A stretch of DNA of 64,000 bases from Crocinitomicaceae bacterium. GTDB taxonomy: Bacteria; Bacteroidota; Bacteroidia; Flavobacteriales_D; Crocinitomicaceae. The position numbers and the translations under genes were made by a program. The notes under the pieces are model-generated. The model searched no databases. It had not been told where the DNA came from and saw nothing but the letters and a program-made list of their open reading frames with translations. Shown piece by piece: positions 55,796-64,000 of this stretch; the first letter of the stretch is position 1, and each line of letters begins with the position of its first letter. Location of the stretch: the NCBI GenBank assembly GCA_022447585.1, contig JAKVAR010000002.1:1-64000 (forward strand). Direction: 5' to 3'.

Positions 55796-58030
55796 TTAAT
55801 TCCCGCAACCACTTTCACTAATAACAAACCATAATATCGGTTGAATTCCATCCTTTTGAATGGAAGGTAACTCCATTAAAAGTTCCGGATGTTGTAATTT
55901 ATAGGTATTTGTTAGTTTCACTTTTTTACAATCTTGACTTCTATAGTTACCTTTTTCATAACCCGTATAATCTGTCGTGTAACTGGCTCCTCGATTTAAT
56001 CCTTTTACTTTCATCACAGAACCAGGGTCATCCCATTTCAAATCTGTGCGATTTAAAAATGTAGGGTATACCTGATTGTAACAATTGGTTGAATCAACAA
56101 GCATGGTGTGGTGATTGAAAGTTCTATTCTTCACATACCCTACAGCTGAATTTCCGTCAGCGCTGAGATAATACTGCATTCCCTTCAGTTGATTTTTAGA
56201 AATCTGTCTTCCTTGCGACCAATTTCCGTTTCCTGCACTTAAAACATCAATTATATCTTCAGAATTCATATGCTTTTCTGCTCTAATTGTACTTTTCCAA
56301 AGGAAACGCGTTTCAGGCTCTCCCGTACTATTTTCTCTTGGATGCTGATAACCATTCCAAATGTGCAATCCAGCATAACCAGAAAACCCAAGAGTCATCA
56401 CATCTGTATAATGATTGATATGCTTACTACAAGGATTATATTGAATAGCTGAACCGGCCTCTGTTAAAACAACAGGCTTGTATAAATCATGTCTCTTTTT
56501 GAAATCTTCTATCTCTTTATATCGACTAACTTCAGCACTTTTAATTTTTAAGGCATTTCCAGAACTACGTTCTTGAATCAACTTATCTGGTTCACCTCGA
56601 TAAGGGTTATGACCAATAATATCAATGTTTACATTCTCAGCGCTTGAATAATAAATTTTAGGCTTATTCAATTCATACATTTGTATACAAAGCAAGTGAT
56701 CTCTATGACCCATTTCTTGCTTAATATATTCACTGATTTCATTGTGATAAACGTTCAATGCTTCCATTGTAACATCATGATCCGGATGATCAACTTCAGT
56801 AATTGGTTCGTGCGCTAAATTCGCATTCATATGATAAGGTTCACTCATCAATTCGAACATGTAAATTTGAGGAGAATAACCATACCTTGAGATGTAGTAT
56901 CTAGTTCGTTGTTTATGATAAACCATTCGATCGTCATCTAAAAACATAGATCCTGGTAATGTTCCTTCTTTGTAGTAACAATATGTTGGTGTATTATCAC
57001 AAGGGTTATGCTCTCCTCTAGGTCCTTCATGACCATAATCCCATGGAACAGGCTCATAACCTCCTTTACAGGCACCCCAACCGTCAAAATCGCCTCCACT
57101 ACCTGATTGCCCATAACGGAAAATCACATCTTGAAATAGTAAGTCGAAATTCATCAGAAGATCTTTATCTTCACAATAATCTAGGAGGATGTCTTGCTCC
57201 CAAGCATAATGCATACGGTTATGATAATTCCCGAGTTCTTCAAATTCAATTAAGTTAGAATATGCACATTGAGCCGTTTTGATATACTTCCCTCCAGCAG
57301 CTGCATAAGCCTCAATATCCTTCATGTATTCAACATAATCATCTGGAGATGCCGTTTTATTCGTTGGTCTTCCTTTCTTCTTCCACCCCCAAATATCAAC
57401 TCCATTATACGGCCCTGGAAAGGTGTGACCTAAAGGATAAATAATTTTATTTCCTCGCTGATAATTACGATTATTTGGATGAACGGTGACATAACCTGGG
57501 TGATCATTGTCGATGACATTAAATCTAAACTTCGGCAAGTTGTGCTTAATCACTCCATGATCTTTAATTATGACAGTAGCTTCCCACTCCCCTAAAGCAG
57601 GTGGCGCAAATCGAACACGCATTATGTGATTATTTGATTCATTTAAATCATTCCAATCCGTTTTTGAATTATTACGTTCAAATTGGTGATAATAGAAAAA
57701 CGACCTTCTTTTTACCTCGCCCGTTCTCTTGTGTTCGAAAATGGCAACGATATCTAATTCCCATTCTAAAAATGGGTTCATTGCATGTTTCGAAGAATCT
57801 TTTGGGTTTCTTAAGAATCGTTCAATTCTAGATTCAATATCCAAAGGAATAGCCACATTACTTAAATCAATTCCAAACTCTACTTTCTTGAACTTCTCAA
57901 TTTGATTTAAATCAGAATAATTCATTATTGCTATGTCATATTCTGGATTTGAAGTGTCGCTATAAACACTTTTTTGTGAAACACTAAAGAATGATAGCAA
58001 TAAAATAATTGCAAGAACTAACAATTTCAT
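55796..58030 (-). CDS. Secreted DUF5060 / glycoside-hydrolase-like protein
   Basis: A 744-residue protein with signal peptide MKLLVLAIILLLSFFSVSQ. Residues about 40-185 form a DUF5060-type beta-sandwich (KFKKVEFGIDLS, ELDIVAIFEHKRTGEVKRRSFFYY, GEWEATVIIKDH). A (beta/alpha)8-type region follows (YPLGHTFPGPYNGVDIWGW, YEVSEPYHMN-like MFELMSEPYHMN, PVVLTEAGSAIQYNPC). The two acidic motifs FELMSEP and LTEAGS are placed like the acid/base and nucleophile of clan-A glycoside hydrolases. The end is Ig-like. Probably a secreted glycan-degrading enzyme; no T9SS domain is visible at the C-terminus, so export may stop at the periplasm. Substrate unknown. Confidence 0.75.
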   Translation of the reverse strand: MKLLVLAIILLLSFFSVSQKSVYSDTSNPEYDIAIMNYSDLNQIEKFKKVEFGIDLSNVAIPLDIESRIERFLRNPKDSSKHAMNPFLEWELDIVAIFEHKRTGEVKRRSFFYYHQFERNNSKTDWNDLNESNNHIMRVRFAPPALGEWEATVIIKDHGVIKHNLPKFRFNVIDNDHPGYVTVHPNNRNYQRGNKIIYPLGHTFPGPYNGVDIWGWKKKGRPTNKTASPDDYVEYMKDIEAYAAAGGKYIKTAQCAYSNLIEFEELGNYHNRMHYAWEQDILLDYCEDKDLLMNFDLLFQDVIFRYGQSGSGGDFDGWGACKGGYEPVPWDYGHEGPRGEHNPCDNTPTYCYYKEGTLPGSMFLDDDRMVYHKQRTRYYISRYGYSPQIYMFELMSEPYHMNANLAHEPITEVDHPDHDVTMEALNVYHNEISEYIKQEMGHRDHLLCIQMYELNKPKIYYSSAENVNIDIIGHNPYRGEPDKLIQERSSGNALKIKSAEVSRYKEIEDFKKRHDLYKPVVLTEAGSAIQYNPCSKHINHYTDVMTLGFSGYAGLHIWNGYQHPRENSTGEPETRFLWKSTIRAEKHMNSEDIIDVLSAGNGNWSQGRQISKNQLKGMQYYLSADGNSAVGYVKNRTFNHHTMLVDSTNCYNQVYPTFLNRTDLKWDDPGSVMKVKGLNRGASYTTDYTGYEKGNYRSQDCKKVKLTNTYKLQHPELLMELPSIQKDGIQPILWFVISESGCGN

Positions 58031-58126
58031 AATCTTTGAATTAAATGCAACAGGGCTAAAATTATCAGCATCAAGTTACGATCTTTATCGCGAATCATTT
58101 ATTTATATGCGTAATATCAAAAAGGA

Positions 58127-59122
58127 CTATTTCGCAAAGGATAATTCGTCTGCATTTTCTTTAACCCAGCTAAGCGTATCCTTAATCTCAGTTAAATCAA
58201 AAGAAGTAACTAGCTTCATTCTATGCTCCTTGAAGTGAGAAATACCTTTAAAGTAATTCGTATAATGGCGTTTCATCTCAGCAATACCTAAAGTCTCACC
58301 TTTCCACTTGACACTCATGTCAAGATGTTGCATACAAGCATCCACACGATCTATAACTGTTGGTTTTTCAAGATATTCTCCCGTTTTCGCAAAATGTTTT
58401 ATTTCATTAAAAATCCATGGGTAACCAATACTAGCTCGCCCAATCATAATTCCATCAACATTATAACGATTCTTATATTCAACCGCTTTCTCAGGAGTAG
58501 TAATATCTCCATTACCAAAAACTGGGATCTTCATTCTTGGATTATTCTTAACATCCGCAATTAAGCTCCAATCTGCATCACCCTTATACATTTGCTTACG
58601 CGTACGTCCGTGAATTGAAATCGCCTCAATACCTACATCTTGTAACCTTTCAGCTACGTCAACTATATACTTTGTGCTCTCATCCCAACCCAACCTAGTC
58701 TTAACTGTAACGGGTAATTTTGTTGAATTCACTATTTCACGAGTCATTTCAACCATTTTCGGAATGTCTTGCAGGATTCCAGCTCCAGCACCTTTGCATG
58801 CAACTTTCTTCACAGGGCAACCATAATTGATATCAATAATATCCGGATTCGTCTTTTCTGTAATTTCAGTAGCCATCTTCATACTTTCGATGTCGTAACC
58901 GAAAATTTGAATCCCTATTGGTCTTTCATATTCAAAGATGTCCAATTTCTGAACACTTTTCGCCGCATCACGGATTAATCCTTCTGAAGAAATAAATTCT
59001 GTATACATTAAATCTGCACCATGTTCTTTACAAAGAGCACGGAATGGTGGATCACTTACATCCTCCATAGGAGCAAGAAGCAATGGGAAATCACCTAAAT
59101 CTATATCTCGAATTTTAGCCAT
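58127..59122 (-). CDS. dusB: tRNA-dihydrouridine synthase
   Basis: A 331-residue FMN-dependent enzyme that reduces uridine in the tRNA D-loop. The TIM-barrel begins LLAPMEDVSDPPFRALCKEHGADLMYTEF. It contains INYGCPVKKVACKGAGAG with the conserved Cys of the family, VKTRLGWDES, SIHGRTRKQMYKGDADW, VFGNGDITTPE and GIMIGRASIGYPWIF, followed by the small helical tRNA-binding domain (MKRHYTNYFKGI). Features fit DusB best. It is separated from the cold-shock gene by a 316-bp region. Confidence 0.93.
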   Translation of the reverse strand: MAKIRDIDLGDFPLLLAPMEDVSDPPFRALCKEHGADLMYTEFISSEGLIRDAAKSVQKLDIFEYERPIGIQIFGYDIESMKMATEITEKTNPDIIDINYGCPVKKVACKGAGAGILQDIPKMVEMTREIVNSTKLPVTVKTRLGWDESTKYIVDVAERLQDVGIEAISIHGRTRKQMYKGDADWSLIADVKNNPRMKIPVFGNGDITTPEKAVEYKNRYNVDGIMIGRASIGYPWIFNEIKHFAKTGEYLEKPTVIDRVDACMQHLDMSVKWKGETLGIAEMKRHYTNYFKGISHFKEHRMKLVTSFDLTEIKDTLSWVKENADELSFAK

Positions 59123-59438
59123 AATTGGTGCAAAGATAGGTTGAAAAGTTTGATGAAACCCTATCTAATTAACCATATTCTGCATAAACCAACCTTCCAA
59201 AACCTATTTTATATGCTTAAATGATTGATTTTATTCAAGTTAGCTCTTCAATACTTCACAAGTACAATAAAAACACATACCTCAGTAAAAACGGGCGTTT
59301 AGCGTGGTTCCCAATGAAAAAAAGAGCTCGTTTTATTCACTAAATCGAATTAATTAATGGATTCGGATGAAAAATAATTATGATATATCACTTTCCAGAC
59401 TTATCTTTGAGGCAATTATATATTTTTAAATTATTACC
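59123..59438. other. Intergenic region between dusB and the cold-shock gene
   Basis: Contains the divergent promoters of both genes; only the -7 element of the cold-shock gene is clear (59402-59409). I see no open frame of interest and no hairpin terminator. Confidence 0.5.
59402..59409 (+). promoter_or_regulatory. -7 element of the cold-shock gene
   Basis: TATCTTTG matches TAnnTTTG exactly and ends 29 bases before the ATG at 59439, which would give a short leader of about 20 bases. No TTG lies at the expected -33 spacing, so the match is partial. The short leader argues against a long cspA-type thermosensing 5' UTR. Confidence 0.45.
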
Positions 59439-59633
59439 ATGAGTAAAGGGACAGTAAAATTCTTCAATGAAGAAAAAGGATTTGGATTCATCACTGAAGA
59501 AGGTTCAAGCAACGATCATTTTGTACACGTTTCTGGATTAATTGACGAGATCCGTGAAGGTGACGTAGTTGAGTTTGATCTTCAGGAAGGTAGAAAAGGA
59601 ATGAATGCAGTAGACGTAAAAGTAGTACAATAG
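59439..59633 (+). CDS. Cold-shock domain protein
   Basis: A 64-residue single-domain OB-fold RNA/DNA chaperone. It begins SKGTVKFFNEEKGFGFI (RNP1 KGFGFI). RNP2 is HFVHV in SSNDHFVHVSGL, and GDVVEFDLQEGRKGMNAVDVKVV completes the fold. The size matches CspA-type proteins. It may melt RNA structure during cold or growth transitions. A strong terminator follows 24 bases after the stop, so it is a single-gene unit. Confidence 0.95.
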   Translation: MSKGTVKFFNEEKGFGFITEEGSSNDHFVHVSGLIDEIREGDVVEFDLQEGRKGMNAVDVKVVQ

Positions 59634-59657
59634 TATTTATATTTTATTTTTTATTGG

Positions 59658-59690
59658 AAGAGCTTATCACATGTGATAAGCTCTTTTTTT
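59658..59690 (+). terminator. Rho-independent terminator with a 28-base perfect palindrome
   Basis: Bases 59658-59685 equal their own reverse complement: arms AAGAGCTTATCACA and TGTGATAAGCTCTT, so the hairpin tip closes on a few central bases. Seven T in a row end the element. It terminates the cold-shock gene. Confidence 0.92.
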
Positions 59691-59770
59691 GGGTATATAA
59701 ACTGATACTCATCTAACAAATAATTCCATATTTGTTGAAAAATTCAAAACTAGTAAAGCTAAACTAACAC

Positions 59771-61162
59771 ATGGACCCAATAAGTATTTTCGACATTTTC
59801 AAAATTGGCGTAGGACCTTCTAGTTCTCACACGTTAGGACCTTGGAAAGCGGCATCTCAATTTGTAAGTAATTTGAATGGTGCAGATGTCGATCAAATTG
59901 ACGTAGATTTATTTGACTCTCTCTCAAAAACGGGAAAAGGACATGCTACTGACTTAGCCGTTCAACTAGGTTTAGAACAGCACGATCCCGAATTCATTGA
60001 TACAACTAAAATCAATGAAATGATCGGACGTATTTTAATGCAAAATCGAATCAACATAGGTTCAAAGCAAATTTCATTCAATCCATTAAAAAATATCATA
60101 TTTCATTCGGCCCCGAGTGGAAAACACCCAAATACAATTGTATTCAGAGCATACAATAAAGGAGAGGCAGTCTTATCCGAAACTTACTTTTCTGTTGGAG
60201 GTGGATTCATTGTAAAAGAAGGTGAAAATAAAGTTATTGATAATCAAATCACATTACCTTACCCAATTATTGAAGCTATTGATCTATTAAAGCATGTGGA
60301 TGAATTAAAAAAACCAATTTCAGAAGTTGTTTTCTTAAATGAATTGGCTTATAAAACTCGCGCAGAAATTAAAGCTAAAATCAAAGGGATATTTGACACA
60401 ATGGTCGAATGTGTTTATCGCGGTTGCACCTCGGAAGGATTTTTACCAGGAGGATTGATGGTGAAGCGAAGGGCGAAAGGATTAAACACCCTTCTTTTAG
60501 GGCAAGAAACTTTCAATTCAAAAGAAGAATGGATTGAAGCTATTCAAAAATGTCCTAAAGATTTTGCAACAATTAACCGATGGGTAAGTTGTTTTGCCAT
60601 TGCAGTTAACGAAGAGAACGCAGATTTAGGCCGTGTTGTAACTTCACCAACTAATGGTGCTTCCGGAGTAATTCCAGCGGTCATTCTATATTACTATTTC
60701 TTTTGTAAAAATGAAGGAATGGATGCTATAGAACGATTCTTTTTAACCTCTGGTGAAATTGGATGTATGTTTAAAAAAGGAGCTACAATTTCAGCAGCTG
60801 TAGGTGGTTGTCAAGCCGAGATAGGAGTCTCATCTGCCATGGCAGCAGGTGGTTTGACTGAAATTATGGGAGGAACACCTGAACAAGTTTTAATGGCTTC
60901 AGAAATTGCAATGGAACATCATTTAGGCTTAACTTGCGATCCGATTGGAGGACTAGTGCAAATTCCATGTATAGAAAGAAATACCATGGGTGCTATGAAG
61001 GCAATTACAGCGAGTAACCTGGCACTTTCAGGAGATCCAAAGGATTCTAAAGTTCATTTTGATATGGTTGTAAAAACGATGTGGGATACCGCACAAGAAA
61101 TGAATCATAAATACAAAGAAACGTCAGAAGGTGGATTGGCGGTGAATTACCCTGAGTGTTAA
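59771..61162 (+). CDS. sdaA: L-serine ammonia-lyase (iron-sulfur type, single chain)
   Basis: Deaminates L-serine to pyruvate and ammonia with a [4Fe-4S] cluster. At 463 residues alpha and beta domains are fused, as in E. coli SdaA. The N-terminal beta domain has [19 protein letters not shown]. The alpha domain has [37 protein letters not shown] and [18 protein letters not shown], which supply the cluster cysteines. The C-terminus ends GLAVNYPEC, with a final-residue cysteine such as the tail that reaches into the active site in studied homologues. It converges directly on the AsmA gene. Confidence 0.95.
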   Translation: MDPISIFDIFKIGVGPSSSHTLGPWKAASQFVSNLNGADVDQIDVDLFDSLSKTGKGHATDLAVQLGLEQHDPEFIDTTKINEMIGRILMQNRINIGSKQISFNPLKNIIFHSAPSGKHPNTIVFRAYNKGEAVLSETYFSVGGGFIVKEGENKVIDNQITLPYPIIEAIDLLKHVDELKKPISEVVFLNELAYKTRAEIKAKIKGIFDTMVECVYRGCTSEGFLPGGLMVKRRAKGLNTLLLGQETFNSKEEWIEAIQKCPKDFATINRWVSCFAIAVNEENADLGRVVTSPTNGASGVIPAVILYYYFFCKNEGMDAIERFFLTSGEIGCMFKKGATISAAVGGCQAEIGVSSAMAAGGLTEIMGGTPEQVLMASEIAMEHHLGLTCDPIGGLVQIPCIERNTMGAMKAITASNLALSGDPKDSKVHFDMVVKTMWDTAQEMNHKYKETSEGGLAVNYPEC

Positions 61163-63835
61163 TTAATCTCCAATTTCAAATTCTTCTTTTTTATCGGCTT
61201 CTGATTGCTTTTTCCAACGATCGAGTGCTCTTCTAATTTTAGTATCTTTTTTAGGCCTCTTAACTTCAATGATCGTGTCAATCTCATTTACCGGATCAAA
61301 CTCAATAATCAACTCTTCTTTGGGAGCAATATCCTTGATATAACCCTTAACCGTAGTATCGCTTTTGAACAATCCAAACTCTGATTTAAGAATCGATTTC
61401 ACATTTTCTTTTTCAGCTTCACGATTCTCTTTGGACATTTCTCTGCGAGATTGTTTATCCCACTCAATTGAAGGGTCATTGATGTTGCCATACATCCGCA
61501 TAAAAACGTGCATTCCTGAACCATCGTCAATAATTTCACCAAACTCACTGTCTTTAGATTTCTTTAAATCACGTAGTCTAAATCCGAATCTATAATCAAT
61601 TTGATTCTCGAATGTATGTTTCCCTGACGCCTCGATATCCAATGCTGAAGAAGAGATACTCATGGATGGAATCGTTAAAACTCCTTCCTTAATTATCAAG
61701 GTGTTTTTCAATTGATCAAATTTCAAATCTTGCAGTTTATCTCCAAAAGCTTTAATATTTCCTTTACCCAAAATTGTACGTACACTGCTCGAATTTAAGC
61801 TTTCAATAATCTCTTTAAATGTCTGTACGTTCTTCAGGCGTCCATTATCTATCTGAATTCCAATCTGTGCACGAATCGCTTTTGAAATAACTCCCGACCT
61901 TAAATCAAACGGTGCCTCAAAACTAAGGTTTGCCTGAGCAATTCCCTCAATATTCTTACTCTTAATAACATCTTGTCTGAAGTTATTCCATTCCTTAAAT
62001 AGACTTGTAAAGTTGATGTTCTTTGATACCAACTGACTCGATATATCAAAGATTTCTGGTGCTCTTTCCTGAATCGTTAATGAACCAACAACATCGGCGC
62101 CACCATTTCTCACTGAAATTCTTGGGAAGTGAATTACACGTTTATGGATCGACATGTTTCCTTTCAACACATCGAATGTGTGATTCTCATACCTCATCGA
62201 TTCCACATCAAGAAATACTTTTCCATCAATATTATCTGGCAATATAAACTGACGCTCTCTCTGGATTATTTCTTCTTTGGCATCAGTTCCAAGATCTTCA
62301 ATATTGATTTTTCTACTTTTGATATCGAGGTTTGCATTCAAACTACCGGCTCCACTGAAATAATCAACAACATCTTTAAACACACCATTTACAACAAAGT
62401 CTGATTTTCCGATATTCAAAGAAACCGATTCAAGTCCTGCTTCATTATTTCTCAAATAAACCAACCCTTCGATAGACTCAAAAACGCGCTTATCCTCTTC
62501 AATTTTGACATTGACTTTGTTCATCGTAATTTGACCTTCACACTTATTGATGTGATATTCTATTGTTTCAGCTGGTGTTGGCTTTCCTTTAACAACAAAA
62601 TCAGAATGCAATTCTATGGTTCCATTTAACACATCTAGGTGAGGTATTTTGAAAAGCGAATGAAGAACAGCCAAGTTTATAACCCCGTTAGCATTTCCCC
62701 GGAACAATGGACGTTCAAATTGCGTGATCTCTAAATCACCTACAAATGGCCCTCCTTTTGTTTGAAATGAAATATTCTTTAAACTCAACTTTTCTTTCTT
62801 TGAGCCTCCTTTATTAGAATACCTACCGTCAAGTTTTAATTTACTCAATGCTATCCCAGTTGTCGGGTCTTTCAAAGTGCCACTTTTAACTCCAAAATCA
62901 CATTCCACCGATACAGGTTTATTCGGATTTTTATCACCAGAAATCAATAAATCAAAGAGTAAAATTCCTTGTCCCGAAAAAATTTTAACCTCCTCTGTTT
63001 CAACCATTGCAAGATTATTGGCTGCATCCTGTATTTCAATATTCTGACCTCTTAAATTGAAATTGAACCCATCACTCCATACATCTCCATTAAAATTGAA
63101 AGGAAGATTCGCAATGAAAATAGTTGAATTAGGTATGTTTACTGTATTAGAATCTTGATTAACATTGACGGAAATATCTAAAATTGCTGGTTGATTTTTA
63201 ACCAAGGTTACATTCCCAGAACGAGCAGCCAAAATCTGTAGGTCACTTTTCGCATGGGTAGTGAATTTTGAAGAACTCAATTCTCCTTCAAGAGTCATTG
63301 TATTAATCTTCGTTCTATATTCCTGATTTGTAACAGCGTTTGTATAATCGAAACGAAAATCTTCAAACTCAACGATTTCAAGGTTTAAATCAACCCCCTC
63401 ACCTTCAATAGAGTCTGTTTTCTCCTTAATTATATCATAATTATTTACTCCCTCTTCATTAACCTTCAACTTCAAAGTACCCGGAGAAACTTCCAAAGAT
63501 TTGACCTTGTAATCTTCTCGCCAAATATCCATGGGATTTAACTTTAAACGAATTCGATTTGAATAAAGAAGTGTATCTAACTCCGAAGAATTTTCGTATG
63601 AATCTTGAATGAACACCTCATTGAAATCAACAGATAAATTAGGGAAAGACCCCCAAAAAGCAAGGTCCACATTAGCAACAGTAACCTTCGTCTTCAATTT
63701 TTTATTCACTTCATCAATTACAACTCCGCAAATATCATCCTTAAAAAAGTAAAGTCCACCCGTAATTAAAAGGGCAATTCCAAATAGAACTCCAATGAAC
63801 CAAATACTCAATCTGTAAATACGCTTTATAGGCAT
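61163..63835 (-). CDS. AsmA family protein
   Basis: An 890-residue inner-membrane-anchored protein with one N-terminal helix (SIWFIGVLFGIALLITGGLYFF). The AsmA N-terminal domain follows (VTVANVDLAFWGSFPNLSVDF, VKSLEVSPGTLKLKVNEEGVNNYDI). The long beta-groove body closes with the AsmA C-terminal signature (LRSGVISKAIRAQIGIQIDNGRL, ILGKGNIKAFGDKL, YRFGFRLRDLKKS). After it comes a charged tail rich in K and E (RRALDRWKKQSEADKKEEFEIGD). AsmA-like proteins bridge inner and outer membranes and take part in phospholipid transport; the exact cargo is unknown. It abuts sdaA with no gap. Confidence 0.88.
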   Translation of the reverse strand: MPIKRIYRLSIWFIGVLFGIALLITGGLYFFKDDICGVVIDEVNKKLKTKVTVANVDLAFWGSFPNLSVDFNEVFIQDSYENSSELDTLLYSNRIRLKLNPMDIWREDYKVKSLEVSPGTLKLKVNEEGVNNYDIIKEKTDSIEGEGVDLNLEIVEFEDFRFDYTNAVTNQEYRTKINTMTLEGELSSSKFTTHAKSDLQILAARSGNVTLVKNQPAILDISVNVNQDSNTVNIPNSTIFIANLPFNFNGDVWSDGFNFNLRGQNIEIQDAANNLAMVETEEVKIFSGQGILLFDLLISGDKNPNKPVSVECDFGVKSGTLKDPTTGIALSKLKLDGRYSNKGGSKKEKLSLKNISFQTKGGPFVGDLEITQFERPLFRGNANGVINLAVLHSLFKIPHLDVLNGTIELHSDFVVKGKPTPAETIEYHINKCEGQITMNKVNVKIEEDKRVFESIEGLVYLRNNEAGLESVSLNIGKSDFVVNGVFKDVVDYFSGAGSLNANLDIKSRKINIEDLGTDAKEEIIQRERQFILPDNIDGKVFLDVESMRYENHTFDVLKGNMSIHKRVIHFPRISVRNGGADVVGSLTIQERAPEIFDISSQLVSKNINFTSLFKEWNNFRQDVIKSKNIEGIAQANLSFEAPFDLRSGVISKAIRAQIGIQIDNGRLKNVQTFKEIIESLNSSSVRTILGKGNIKAFGDKLQDLKFDQLKNTLIIKEGVLTIPSMSISSSALDIEASGKHTFENQIDYRFGFRLRDLKKSKDSEFGEIIDDGSGMHVFMRMYGNINDPSIEWDKQSRREMSKENREAEKENVKSILKSEFGLFKSDTTVKGYIKDIAPKEELIIEFDPVNEIDTIIEVKRPKKDTKIRRALDRWKKQSEADKKEEFEIGD

Positions 63836-64000
63836 GCAACAAAATTATCTGTTAAAAGGAAGGATAATCCGCTATACTCGTTTACTTATTAACGCAATGC
63901 TGTGTGGATTTGTTACTTTTGATTGTACACTTTAACAAACTTTGGGTTCATTCTCTAAGTCGCTTGATCACTAATCTTTTACGTCAAATCTAGTAAATAA
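63836..64000. other. Right-edge intergenic sequence
   Basis: 165 bases upstream of the AsmA gene up to the window end. No open frame with protein-like features and no clear promoter or hairpin. Confidence 0.5.

Noticed and set aside
63840..63847. TAATTTTG on the minus strand just before the AsmA gene, matching a -7 element
   Set aside because: It ends five bases from the ATG, so transcription would begin inside or at the start codon, and no TTG lies at the -33 position. Treated as chance.
1..64000. tRNA, rRNA, CRISPR, transposase or integrase genes
   Set aside because: I looked for T-arm GGTTC-type motifs, regularly spaced repeats and transposase motifs and saw none; a tRNA scan program could still find one missed by eye.

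Overview
The window is AT-rich bacterial DNA from a member of the Bacteroidota, most likely order Flavobacteriales; a family such as Crocinitomicaceae or Cryomorphaceae is a guess. The evidence is five proteins with type IX secretion (T9SS) C-terminal sorting domains (one is the 3' end of a gene entering from the left; four are type A and one type B), families largely confined to Bacteroidota (DUF4270, DUF5916, DUF7948, AsmA-like giants, M56-TonB fusions), absence of Shine-Dalgarno sequences, and promoters that fit the Bacteroidota pattern TTG-N19/20-TAnnTTTG. I found no tRNA, rRNA, CRISPR array, insertion sequence or prophage gene.

Layout. 1-5.3 kb: tail of a T9SS protein, a bacterial 3-hydroxyanthranilate dioxygenase, and a 1299-residue T9SS type B surface protein. 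5.5-9.85 kb: purF-family gene, an orphan sensor kinase and gpmI in one transcription unit. 9.85-12.6 kb (minus): panC-panD-flippase-like-rfaE2. 12.7-17.0 kb (plus): short glycogen-synthase-like protein, DUF4270 lipoprotein, glmS and an alkyltransferase-like protein, a neighbourhood I recall as common in Flavobacteriia. 17-21.4 kb: small lipoprotein, SDR enzyme, YD-repeat-like secreted protein and a DUF255 thioredoxin-like protein. 21.5-27.2 kb: an envelope O-acyltransferase cassette of two SGNH proteins plus an MBOAT protein, followed by a T9SS-exported SGNH hydrolase. 27.4-34 kb: old yellow enzyme, AsmA-like protein, Kv-type potassium channel, a decayed gene start, and a propeller/LytTR regulator. 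34.2-46.6 kb: a large T9SS protein, a class D beta-lactamase lipoprotein lying between decayed sequence, a metallophosphoesterase, a DUF5916 outer-membrane protein and another T9SS protein. 47.1-50 kb: small secreted proteins including a CAP-domain protein. 50-52.8 kb: dinB diverging from a blaI-M56/TonB pair with a visible autoregulatory operator. 52.8-63.8 kb: small lipoprotein, PaaZ, a small conserved protein, a DUF5060 glycoside-hydrolase-like protein, dusB, a cold-shock protein, sdaA and an AsmA protein.

Most of the window is ordinary core metabolism and cell-envelope genes. The parts most worth a second look are the SGNH-SGNH-MBOAT cassette, the BlaI operator and the similar dyad upstream of the class D beta-lactamase, the decayed gene starts around 31.1, 38.5 and 39.9 kb, the eight-G tract inside the T9SS type B protein, and the stand-alone glycogen-synthase-like domain that has lost its KTGG-type motif.
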